Assembly (NCBI GenBank): GCA_958454405.1
Contig: CAUEBO010000092.1
Span: 1-8,116, forward strand
DNA: 8,116 nucleotides
DNA from: an uncultured Eggerthellaceae bacterium
GTDB lineage: Bacteria; Actinomycetota; Coriobacteriia; Coriobacteriales; Eggerthellaceae
Reading direction: 5' to 3'
This document shows, piece after piece, positions 1 through 5,673 of the stretch. The notes below the pieces were generated by a model. That model saw only the letters and a list, made by a program, of their open reading frames with translations, searched no databases and was not told the DNA's origin. The position numbers and the translations under genes are program-made. Within the stretch, counting starts at the first letter, position 1, and every line of letters starts with the position of its first letter.

Positions 1-1706
1 CCGGCGTACATGACGGTGATGGAGTTGGCCACCTCGGCCACGAGCGCCAGGTCGTGGCTCACGAACACCATCGCGAAGCCCAGTTCTTTCTGCAGCTTGT
101 TCAGCAGGTCGATGACCTGCTTCTGCACGGTCACGTCGAGCGCCGTGGTGGGCTCGTCGGCGATGACGACCTTCGGATCGCGCGTGAGCGCCATGGCGAT
201 GAGCACGCGCTGGCGCTGGCCACCGGAAAGCTCGTGGGGGTACGACCCCAGCGTGCGCTTCGGGTCCAGGCCCACCAATTCCAGCAGCTCCTCGGCGCTG
301 CGGGTGCCGCCGCGCTTGGTGAGCTGCTTCATCTGCGACTTGATGAGCATGGACGGGTTGAGCGACGACAGCGCGTCCTGGTAGATCATCGCTATCTCGC
401 GGCCGCGCAGCGCGTTCATCTGCTTCTGGCTCATGTCAAGCAGGTTCTGGCCGTCGTAGAGCACCTCGCCCGTGACGGTGGCCTTCGGGTCGAGCAGGCC
501 CATGATGGTGAGCGAGGTGATGGACTTGCCGCAGCCCGATTCGCCCACCAGGCCCATGGTCTGGCGCGGGCGCACTACGAAGCTCACGTGGTCCACCACG
601 TTCACGTCGCCGTGGCGCGGGAACTTGATGCACAGGTCCTTGACTTCCAGGATGGGCGGCACGTCGGTGCGCGCCTCGAAACGGTCGTCGCGCGTCTGCT
701 CCACCGCCTGCAGCTGCGCCAGGCGCTTCTCCAGCATCTCGGCCTGGGCGGCGTAGGCCAGCGTCGGGTCGGCCACCATCTTGTCGGCCTCGCGGTTGGC
801 TGCCAAGGCGTCGTCGGCGGCCTTCACGGCGGCCTTCGGGGCCGCGGCCATGGCGTCGGTGATGCCTTCGGACAGGATGTTCAGGCACAGCACCGTGATC
901 ATGATGGCCAGGCCCGGGAACAGCGCCTGCCACCAGCGGCCCGCCAGCACGCCGTTGCGCGCATCGGCGAGGATGTTGCCCCACGTGGGCGTGGGCTCGG
1001 GGATGCCGGCCGAGATGAAGGCGAGCGACGCCTCGAACACGATAGCATCCGCCACCAGCACGATGGTGAACACCATGACCGGGGCAAGGCAGTTGCGGAT
1101 CACGTGCTTCACGAGGATCCACGGCGCCCGCGCTCCCGCGACGACGACGGCGCGCACGTAGTCCTGGTTGTACTCGCTCACCACGTTCGCGCGCACGATG
1201 CGGGCGATCTGCGGGATGTACAGAAAGCCGATGGCGAAGATGAGCGAGGGCACCGAATTGCCGAACACGATGACGAACGTGGCGGCCAGGGCGATGCCGG
1301 GGAAGGACATGATGACGTCGAGGCAGCGCATGATGACCTCGGACACCCATTTGCGCGCGACGGCGGCGATGGAGCCGATGATCGACCCGCACACGAGCGC
1401 GAACGCCGTGGCTCCCAGGCCGATGACCAGCGAATAGCGTGCGCCGTACATCATGCGCGAGAGCACGTCGCGGCCCTTGTCGTCGGTGCCGAACAGGAAC
1501 TGGGCGTCGGGGGCCTGGCGCGCGACAAAGATCTCCAACGGGTCGTGCGGGGCGATCCACTGGGCGAAGATGGCCGTGAGCGCGATGAGCACCAGCACGA
1601 TCAGCGATATGCGGGCCCCGAAGGTCATGGCGCGCCAATGGCGGAAGCGCACGGCGCCCGCGTTGGCCTCCAGGTTCTTGGTGAGGTTTCCTCTGAGCTT
1701 CACCAT
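1..1706 (-). CDS. Peptide/nickel-type ABC importer: DppC-like permease fused to DppD-like ATPase (partial, C-terminus beyond window)
   Basis: Inner-membrane subunit and ATPase of a Dpp/Opp-class importer in one chain; 568 codons are visible and the frame runs off the left edge. Residues about 30-285 are a DppC-type permease: a first membrane segment at 31-50, the family motif FGTDDKGRDVLSR at 72-84, further hydrophobic segments, and the EAA coupling loop around 178-206 (DYVRAVVVAGARAPW). Residues about 286-350 form an Ala/Lys/Glu-rich, probably helical linker. From about 351 comes an ABC ATPase: Walker A GESGCGKS at 388-395, Q-loop IYQD, signature LSGGQRQR from 493, Walker B VVIADEP at 513-519, and H-loop SHD at 550-552. 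The ATG at 1706 lies 1 nt after the dppB-like stop, with AGGA (1719-1716) 9 nt upstream, so coupled translation is likely. The two domains are normally separate proteins; a C-terminal cytosolic ATPase fits DppC topology. Substrate (peptide, nickel or other) cannot be told. No stop or frameshift breaks the linker. Confidence 0.93.
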   Translation of the reverse strand, partial: MVKLRGNLTKNLEANAGAVRFRHWRAMTFGARISLIVLVLIALTAIFAQWIAPHDPLEIFVARQAPDAQFLFGTDDKGRDVLSRMMYGARYSLVIGLGATAFALVCGSIIGSIAAVARKWVSEVIMRCLDVIMSFPGIALAATFVIVFGNSVPSLIFAIGFLYIPQIARIVRANVVSEYNQDYVRAVVVAGARAPWILVKHVIRNCLAPVMVFTIVLVADAIVFEASLAFISAGIPEPTPTWGNILADARNGVLAGRWWQALFPGLAIMITVLCLNILSEGITDAMAAAPKAAVKAADDALAANREADKMVADPTLAYAAQAEMLEKRLAQLQAVEQTRDDRFEARTDVPPILEVKDLCIKFPRHGDVNVVDHVSFVVRPRQTMGLVGESGCGKSITSLTIMGLLDPKATVTGEVLYDGQNLLDMSQKQMNALRGREIAMIYQDALSSLNPSMLIKSQMKQLTKRGGTRSAEELLELVGLDPKRTLGSYPHELSGGQRQRVLIAMALTRDPKVVIADEPTTALDVTVQKQVIDLLNKLQKELGFAMVFVSHDLALVAEVANSITVMYA

Positions 1707-1707
1707 G

Positions 1708-2664
1708 CTACACCGTCCTGATTCGGGGGTTGATAAGGATGTACAGCATGTCAACGACGATGTTGATGACGATGAAGGTGATGGCGACGGTGAGCGTCAC
1801 GCCCTGCACGAGCGCCGGGTAGTTGCCCTGCACGCCCTCGATGATGGCCATGCCCATGCCGGGCAGGTTGAAGATGACTTCGATGACCACGGCGCCGCCG
1901 ATCAGGTACCCGATTTTCAGGCCGATGACGGTGACGGGGGTGATGAGGGCGTTGCGCAGCACGTTGCGCGCGATGACCGTGTGGCGCGGGACGCCGGCGC
2001 CGATGGCGGTGCGCACGTAGTCCTTGTCGAGCTCTTCCACCATCGACGTGCGGATGACGCGCGTGAGCTGGCCTGCGACGGGCACGGCCAAGGCGACGGC
2101 CGGCATGGCCATGCGCGCGAAGTATCCGCCCGGATCGCTTGAGAAGCTTGGCAGCGCGCCGGCGGCGGGCAGCACGTGCAGCATCGACGAGAACAGCAGG
2201 ATCATGAGCACCGCCAGCCAGAACGACGGCGTGGCGATGCATGCGATGGAGAACACGCGGATGATCTGATCGGGCCATTTGTCTCGGAACACGGCCGAGA
2301 CCACGCCCAGCACCACGGCCAGCACCACGGCGATGACAAGGCCGATGAACGTGAGCTGCAGCGTGATGGGCAGCGCCGAGGCGATGCGGTCGCCCACGGA
2401 GGCTTGGCTCGCCCCGTAGGTGCCCAGGTCTCCTTGCGCGAGGCCCACCATGAAGTTCCCGTATTGAACGATCCACGGATCGTTCAAGCCGTGACTTTCG
2501 CGGTAGGCGGTGATGGCCTCCGGGGACGCGCTTTCTCCCAGTGCCGAATAGGCCGGATCAACGGGGGAAAACGACATGAGGAAGAAGGTGAGGATGGTGA
2601 CGCCGAAGATCATGATCGGCAGGGCTATCAGCCGGTTGCCGACAAGGCGCAGAAGATTGTTCAC
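1708..2664 (-). CDS. DppB/OppB-type ABC importer permease
   Basis: Inner-membrane permease of the peptide/nickel ABC class; it should pair with the DppC-like half of the downstream fusion to form the translocation path. The 318-residue length is normal for DppB. Hydrophobic segments lie near 11-31, 101-124, 138-162, 186-205, 246-266 and 288-311. The family GDLG motif is at 78-81, and the EAA loop that contacts the ATPase is around 209-240 (EELDKDYVRTAIGAGVPRHT). The start is GTG at 2664, chosen because GGAGG (2674-2670) lies 5 nt upstream; an ATG at 2669 is out of frame and meets TGA after two codons. The gene ends 1 nt before the fusion gene and is separated from the binding-protein gene by 300 nt containing a hairpin and a promoter-like site. 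Codon use matches the neighbours. The family is certain, the substrate is not. Confidence 0.95.
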   Translation of the reverse strand: MNNLLRLVGNRLIALPIMIFGVTILTFFLMSFSPVDPAYSALGESASPEAITAYRESHGLNDPWIVQYGNFMVGLAQGDLGTYGASQASVGDRIASALPITLQLTFIGLVIAVVLAVVLGVVSAVFRDKWPDQIIRVFSIACIATPSFWLAVLMILLFSSMLHVLPAAGALPSFSSDPGGYFARMAMPAVALAVPVAGQLTRVIRTSMVEELDKDYVRTAIGAGVPRHTVIARNVLRNALITPVTVIGLKIGYLIGGAVVIEVIFNLPGMGMAIIEGVQGNYPALVQGVTLTVAITFIVINIVVDMLYILINPRIRTV

Positions 2665-2669
2665 CGCAT

Positions 2670-2677
2670 CCTCCTTT
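2670..2677 (-). promoter_or_regulatory. Ribosome-binding site deciding the GTG start of the DppB-like gene
   Basis: On the minus strand this reads AAAGGAGG, a near-perfect Shine-Dalgarno sequence, 5 nt before the GTG at 2664. It settles the non-ATG start. Confidence 0.85.
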
Positions 2678-2686
2678 CACGTCTCG

Positions 2687-2701
2687 GCGGGCGATGCCCG
2701 C
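2687..2701 (-). promoter_or_regulatory. 5'-UTR hairpin just upstream of the DppB-like gene's ribosome-binding site
   Basis: GCGGGC, a 3-nt loop and GCCCGC form a perfect 6-bp GC stem ending about 10 nt before the Shine-Dalgarno sequence. It could tune translation of the permease operon or protect the mRNA 5' end. The structure is visible in the sequence; its function is inferred, and in GC-rich DNA such a short stem can arise by chance. Confidence 0.35.
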
Positions 2702-2744
2702 ATCTGCTGATGGGCGTCTGCGCAGCTGCGCGCCAGACTTTTCC

Positions 2745-2750
2745 ATTATA
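2745..2750 (-). promoter_or_regulatory. Internal promoter -10 box for the permease genes
   Basis: A perfect TATAAT on the minus strand in a short AT-rich island, about 80 nt before the DppB-like start, with an expected transcription start near 2738. No good -35 is seen at 16-18 nt; the hexamer at 17 nt spacing is CGCTGA. Basal activity would therefore be weak or activator-dependent, which fits the repeats just upstream. A separate promoter here would let permease genes be expressed beyond the hairpin that follows the binding-protein gene. Confidence 0.55.
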
Positions 2751-2767
2751 TACAAGAAAAGGTTCAA

Positions 2768-2782
2768 TCAGCGCTTCAGCGC
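2768..2782 (-). repeat. Direct repeat at the -35 position of the internal promoter
   Basis: GCGCTGA occurs twice on the minus strand (2782-2776 and 2774-2768) separated by one A, an 8-nt period overlapping where a -35 box would be. It may be a regulator site. The repeat is exact but short. Confidence 0.35.
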
Positions 2783-2810
2783 ACCGGCTTGGGCCCATGA
2801 TGTTGAGTTT

Positions 2811-2840
2811 TTTTCCAGGTTTTCCAGGTGCTTTTCCGGG
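2811..2840. repeat. Three 9-bp repeats upstream of the internal promoter
   Basis: On the plus strand TTTTCCAGG occurs at 2811-2819 and 2820-2828, followed by the variant TTTTCCGGG at 2832-2840. The repeats lie roughly 70-100 nt upstream of the expected start site of the permease transcript, a common place for activator binding. No particular regulator can be named. Confidence 0.45.
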
Positions 2841-2901
2841 CAGGCGACCTCGTGTTCGGCATCGGGGGGGGATCCGTGCGGCCGAAGGCCTTCTGAAACG
2901 A

Positions 2902-2928
2902 AGAACCGGCCCTCGAAGGGCCGGTTCT
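2902..2928 (-). terminator. Hairpin terminator/attenuator after the solute-binding protein gene
   Basis: A perfect 12-bp stem (2902-2913 with 2917-2928) closed by a 3-nt loop, 36 nt past the binding-protein stop. On the minus strand it is followed by an interrupted T-tract (TTCTTCGTTTC), so termination is probably partial. The plus-strand side has no comparable T run. Between a binding protein and its permeases, such structures typically stop most transcripts or protect the upstream mRNA, giving binding protein in excess. The structure is clear; its strength is inferred. Confidence 0.75.
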
Positions 2929-2964
2929 CTCAAACGGTCGTGCTGCGGCGCTGAGCGTGAAAGG

Positions 2965-4569
2965 CTATGCCTTGGGCGCCACGTCGATCATGCTGACGGA
3001 CGTCGTGCCGATGGCCTTGAAGCCGTCCAGCTGATCGGCCCAGTAGCCGGTGGAAACCGTGCGGTGGAACAGCGGGTACAGCGGCACCTGCTCGGCGATG
3101 AGGTCGAAGCACTGGTTCCAGAGCTCCTGCTGCTCGGCGGCGTCGGCTGCCTGCGCGGCCTGGGAAAGCAGCTCCTGCAGCTGCTCGAACTCCGCCGATC
3201 CCTTCCACTGGGTGCGCTTCTGCGTCCAGGTGTTGTCGCCGTACCACCAGTTCATCAGCAGGTCGGGGTCGAGGCCGAAGCAGCTGGGGTCGCCCGGGGC
3301 CAGAACCACGTCGAACTGCGGATCGTCGGTGTCGGTGTAGTTCGGGTACATCGTCTTGGACGGCTCGGACTTGATCTCGGTCACCGTCACGCCGATCTCT
3401 TTCAGGTCGTTCTGGATCTGCGGGGCGAGCGCCACGATGAACCCGGTGTCGGTGGTGTTCAGCACGATGGACAGATCGCTCACGCCGGCCTCGGCGAGCA
3501 GCGACTTCGCCTTCTCGGGGTCGTACGTGTACACCGTGGAGGCCTCGTGGAAGTTCGCATGGTTCTCGGGCAGGAAGCTCTTGAGCGGCGTGGCCTTGCC
3601 GGACAGCGCGTTGCCGATGAGCTTCTCCATGTCGATGGCGTACAGGAACGCCTGGCGCACGCGGTAGTCGTCGAACGGCTTCTTCTTCGTGTTGAACATC
3701 ATGAAGGCCAGGCCGAAGGACTGCACGTCCTCAACGGTGATGCCGGAGGCGTTCAGCTGGTCGGCCACGTCGGCCGGCACGCTCTCCATGACCTGGACGG
3801 TGCCCTCCTGCAAAGCCGTGGTGCGCGCGGTGTCGTCGGCGATGATGTCCCAGTGCATGGTGTCGGCCTTCGCCGGGTGCGAGCCGTTGTAGTTCGGGTT
3901 CGGCGCGAACTCGATGGTCTGCTCCGTGGGGGCGGAGGCGTACATCCAGGGACCGGTGCCGACCGGCTGGGAGGTCAGCTCGTCGTCGGTTGCGGCCGAC
4001 GGGGCCACCTTGATGAGCGGCAGGCGCTCCTTCAGCAGGCTGAACGGGTAGGCCAGCTTGATGGTGACCGTGGCGTCGTCCTTCGCCTCGACGCTGTCGA
4101 TGAAGTTGAGCATGGACAGGTATAGCGCGCCTTCCGCACCGACCGTCCGCTCGTAGGACTTCGCCACGTCGGCGGCGGTCACCGCGGAGCCGTCGGAGAA
4201 CTTGGCGCCGTCGCGCAGCGTCACCTCGTACTCGGTTTCGGAGATCTCGACCGGGTCGCCCGCCGCAAGGGCGGCGTAGGGCTCGTAGGTGGCCATGTCG
4301 AGCTCGTACAGACCCTCCATGACATGCCAGTTCGCGCCGAGCGCCAGTGCCTTCGAGCAGTTGAACGGCAGGTAGCTGTCCGTCGTGTTCATGCTGGCGA
4401 CGGTGAGCGCGCCGCCTTCGGCCGCAGCGCCCGAGTCGGTCGAGCCCGTGCTGCCGCTGTCGCCGTTGCTGCCGCATCCGCTGAGCGCGAGGCCGGCCGT
4501 CGCCGCGGCCACGGCGCTTCCCGCCAAGAACGTGCGGCGGCTCAACGATGCTTTCAGATGCTGTTCCAT
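2965..4569 (-). CDS. Family-5 extracellular solute-binding lipoprotein (DppA/OppA-like) with Tat-type signal
   Basis: Substrate-capturing component of the adjacent ABC importer, expected on the outer face of the membrane as a lipoprotein; 534 residues, normal for the SBP_bac_5 family. The N-terminus has SRRTFLAG (twin arginines 11-12), a hydrophobic stretch 17-29, and lipobox LSGC with Cys32 as the lipidation site, followed by a Gly/Ser-rich tether. Family hallmarks follow: YEVTLRDGAKFSDGSAV around 114-130, GTGPW near 204-208, and DDYRVRQAFLYAID around 300-313. The frame is open to an ATG at 4662, but the ATG at 4569 was chosen because GGAGG lies 7 nt upstream and it puts the signal peptide at the N-terminus. 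A hairpin and internal promoter separate it from the permeases on the same strand. Peptides are the usual ligands, but relatives bind nickel, haem or sugars, so the ligand is unassigned. Confidence 0.94.
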   Translation of the reverse strand: MEQHLKASLSRRTFLAGSAVAAATAGLALSGCGSNGDSGSTGSTDSGAAAEGGALTVASMNTTDSYLPFNCSKALALGANWHVMEGLYELDMATYEPYAALAAGDPVEISETEYEVTLRDGAKFSDGSAVTAADVAKSYERTVGAEGALYLSMLNFIDSVEAKDDATVTIKLAYPFSLLKERLPLIKVAPSAATDDELTSQPVGTGPWMYASAPTEQTIEFAPNPNYNGSHPAKADTMHWDIIADDTARTTALQEGTVQVMESVPADVADQLNASGITVEDVQSFGLAFMMFNTKKKPFDDYRVRQAFLYAIDMEKLIGNALSGKATPLKSFLPENHANFHEASTVYTYDPEKAKSLLAEAGVSDLSIVLNTTDTGFIVALAPQIQNDLKEIGVTVTEIKSEPSKTMYPNYTDTDDPQFDVVLAPGDPSCFGLDPDLLMNWWYGDNTWTQKRTQWKGSAEFEQLQELLSQAAQAADAAEQQELWNQCFDLIAEQVPLYPLFHRTVSTGYWADQLDGFKAIGTTSVSMIDVAPKA

Positions 4570-4576
4570 TGGTTTC

Positions 4577-4581
4577 CCTCC
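4577..4581 (-). promoter_or_regulatory. Ribosome-binding site deciding the solute-binding protein start
   Basis: GGAGG on the minus strand, 7 nt before the ATG at 4569. It favours this start over the in-frame ATG at 4662, which overlaps a promoter-like -10 box. Confidence 0.85.
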
Positions 4582-4591
4582 ATTTCGGTAC

Positions 4592-4608
4592 CGGGGCCCG
4601 TGGCCCCG
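4592..4608 (-). promoter_or_regulatory. GC hairpin in the 5'-UTR of the solute-binding protein gene
   Basis: CGGGGCC, a 3-nt loop and GGCCCCG form a perfect 7-bp stem about 10 nt upstream of the Shine-Dalgarno sequence. It may stabilise the 5' end of the transcript or modulate ribosome access. Its position resembles the hairpin before the DppB-like gene. Function is inferred. Confidence 0.45.
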
Positions 4609-4617
4609 ATCGTACAT

Positions 4618-4641
4618 GTGCGCATGCTTGAGCATGTGCAC
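4618..4641. promoter_or_regulatory. Operator-like inverted repeat downstream of the solute-binding protein promoter
   Basis: GTGCGCATGCT, 2 nt, then AGCATGTGCAC: an 11-bp inverted repeat with one mismatch. CATGTGC also recurs as a direct repeat (4615-4621 and 4633-4639). It lies just past the expected transcription start, a typical position for a repressor operator; as RNA it would also fold into a stem. No regulator family can be assigned. Confidence 0.5.
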
Positions 4642-4654
4642 AACAGCGCTCCCT

Positions 4655-4683
4655 ATTATCATGGAAAACGACGCGAAAATAAA
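4655..4683 (-). promoter_or_regulatory. Probable promoter of the solute-binding protein gene
   Basis: On the minus strand, -10 GATAAT (4660-4655) lies 17 nt from a weak -35 TTTATT (4683-4678). The expected start is near 4648, giving a leader of about 80 nt. Upstream (about 4684-4740) is the most AT-rich stretch of this gap, with A/T runs that could act as an UP element. Confidence 0.5.
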
Positions 4684-4751
4684 GAACTCGTAAAGTCTCT
4701 ATGCTGACTATTTTCATTTTGAAACGTTTTTTGAAGCAAACCGCGAATCTG

Positions 4752-4769
4752 CAGGCCATCGAGGGCCTG
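4752..4769 (-). terminator. Weak hairpin downstream of the vsr gene, possible terminator
   Basis: CAGGCC and GGCCTG form a 6-bp stem with a 6-nt loop about 80 nt past the vsr stop. No convincing T-tract follows directly, so this is at most a weak or factor-dependent end. The rest of the gap (4770-4846) shows nothing further. Confidence 0.2.
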
Positions 4770-4846
4770 GTTGCGGGCGCGAGGAGCGCGGCTTGGGAAA
4801 CGGACGCCGCGCAAGGGCCCGCGCGCCGGCGGGGAAGGCCGGGCGC

Positions 4847-5455
4847 TCAGGGCCGCTCGTCCGACGACCCGTGGGGCGGAGGCGTCTCGGACGGGCGGGT
4901 GCCGCCGTGCTTCAGCTCTTTTCCCAGCTCGTCGGCAAGGACGGGAAACAGCTCGGCCAGCGTGCCGTCGATCGCCTTCTTCTTCAGCTGGCACTCCCAT
5001 ACCACGTGCACGGTCCAGCCTTGCTCCTCAAGCGCCAGGCGGTTGCGCTCGTCGCGCTCGACGTTGCGCTCGAACTTCACCACCCAGTACTCGACGTGGC
5101 TCTTCGGCGTCGGCGGGCTGCATCGAGGGCAGCGGTGCCAGAAGCACCCGTTGACGAACAGCGCCACCTTCTTGCCCGGCCAGGCGATGTCGGGGCGCCC
5201 CGGCGCCTTCCATTGCAGACGGTAGCCGGTCAGGCCCGCCTCACGCAGGCGGCGGCGCATGGCCAGCTCGGGTTTCGTGTCGCAGCGGCGGTTGCCCTTC
5301 ATCGACTTCCGCACGGCGTCGCTCGACGCCGGGGGCGCCTCCAGCCTGTCGGAGACGGGCGGCGGGCTCGGCTCGGGAGGGCGCGCGTCCACGGCCGCCG
5401 GGATGCCCGCACCGGCGGCGCGGTTCCCGTCATCGGTGTTCTTGGCCGCGCGCAT
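4847..5455 (-). CDS. vsr: Vsr-type very short patch repair endonuclease, no methyltransferase nearby
   Basis: In E. coli, Vsr nicks DNA 5' of the T in T:G mismatches left by deamination of 5-methylcytosine. The fold spans about residues 44-165 of 202: VRKSMKGNRRCDTKPEL at the domain start (Glu63, aligning with E. coli Glu25), PGRPDIAWP (Asp89, equivalent to the metal-binding Asp51), VNGCFWHRCPRC (Cys104, His107, Cys109, Cys112), a basic ERDERN stretch, and VVWEC with Cys155. The cysteines fit the structural zinc site, with Cys in place of the His seen in E. coli. The first 43 residues are a Pro/Ala-rich, probably disordered extension, and the tail is also Pro-rich. The ATG at 5455 has no Shine-Dalgarno but sits 7 nt from an extended -10 box, so the mRNA is probably leaderless; TTG at 5503 and GTG at 5392 are less likely starts. 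No methyltransferase gene adjoins it in the window. The family is clear; the cognate modification is unknown. Confidence 0.88.
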   Translation of the reverse strand: MRAAKNTDDGNRAAGAGIPAAVDARPPEPSPPPVSDRLEAPPASSDAVRKSMKGNRRCDTKPELAMRRRLREAGLTGYRLQWKAPGRPDIAWPGKKVALFVNGCFWHRCPRCSPPTPKSHVEYWVVKFERNVERDERNRLALEEQGWTVHVVWECQLKKKAIDGTLAELFPVLADELGKELKHGGTRPSETPPPHGSSDERP

Positions 5456-5462
5456 GGGGCCG

Positions 5463-5471
5463 ATGATACCA
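5463..5471 (-). promoter_or_regulatory. Extended -10 promoter of vsr (leaderless arrangement)
   Basis: The minus strand reads TGGTATCATCGGCCCCATG: an extended -10 (TGG + TATCAT), 7 nt, then the vsr ATG. Transcription would begin at or next to the A of the ATG. There is no recognisable -35. The plus-strand promoter at 5658-5666 has the same spacing. Confidence 0.6.
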
Positions 5472-5492
5472 CGTCGGCCGCGCGGCGCGGCG

Positions 5493-5505
5493 GCTTGCTG
5501 CAAGC
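5493..5505. promoter_or_regulatory. Palindrome upstream of the vsr promoter
   Basis: GCTTGC-T-GCAAGC is a perfect 6-bp inverted repeat about one, centred some 44 nt upstream of the vsr start. It is a possible regulator site. It is short, so chance cannot be excluded. Confidence 0.3.
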
Positions 5506-5641
5506 TGGCGGCCGCGGGCTTGCCGAAGTCGGCCGGAAGGCCTCCGCCCCGCCTGCAGCTCCCTCCATCAGCTCATCACAATTCCAGCCGCTTGCCGATT
5601 TGCCGTCACCCCGTATGTCCGCCTGCCGTTCTGCCCGTGCG
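5506..5641. other. Divergent intergenic region between vsr and the nifJ leader
   Basis: No ORF with start, coding bias and family features is seen on either strand. It holds small repeats (TTGCCG twice, 8 nt apart, at 5592-5605) and scattered GC palindromes. Regulator sites for the two divergent promoters would be expected here, but none can be assigned. Confidence 0.4.
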
Positions 5642-5651
5642 GCGCCGGCGC
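5642..5651. promoter_or_regulatory. Palindrome in the spacer of the nifJ-leader promoter
   Basis: GCGCCGGCGC is a perfect 10-bp palindrome ending 6 nt before the extended -10 TGG. A protein bound here would contact RNA polymerase or block it. Self-complementary GC words are common at this base composition, so support is weak. Confidence 0.25.
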
Positions 5652-5657
5652 TCGTGC

Positions 5658-5666
5658 TGGTATGAT
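5658..5666 (+). promoter_or_regulatory. Extended -10 promoter of the small ORF and nifJ (leaderless arrangement)
   Basis: TGG + TATGAT, then 7 nt (GGACGTC), then the ATG at 5674; the full string is TGGTATGATGGACGTCATG. The start site would fall on or beside A5674, so the transcript would begin with the small ORF's start codon. There is no clear -35, as is common for extended -10 promoters. Confidence 0.6.
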
Positions 5667-5673
5667 GGACGTC

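Noticed and set aside
436..1638. 400-codon minus-strand frame inside the fusion gene
   Set aside because: It is an offset frame of the true coding strand, rich in Arg/His/Pro, and lacks the Walker and EAA motifs found in the chosen frame.
54..1721. 555-codon plus-strand open frame antisense to the permease-ATPase fusion
   Set aside because: His/Asp/Arg/Gly-rich by-product of GC bias; the opposite strand carries unambiguous ABC motifs.
2661..2933. 90-codon minus-strand frame ending as GTGA on the DppB-like start
   Set aside because: The overlap looks like coupling, but the frame starts inside the terminator stem, runs across the promoter and repeats, and has no ribosome-binding site or family resemblance.
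2176..4125. 649-codon plus-strand open frame antisense to the permease and binding-protein genes
   Set aside because: It spans the intergenic hairpin and two real minus-strand genes and has shadow-type composition without recognisable domains.
4570..4662. Upstream ATG extending the binding protein by 31 residues
   Set aside because: It overlaps the probable -10 box, lacks a ribosome-binding site, and would bury the signal peptide; GGAGG clearly marks 4569.
5456..5503. TTG start extending Vsr by 16 residues
   Set aside because: No ribosome-binding site, the added residues are low-complexity, and the extended -10 box lies within this extension, leaving 5455 as the better start.
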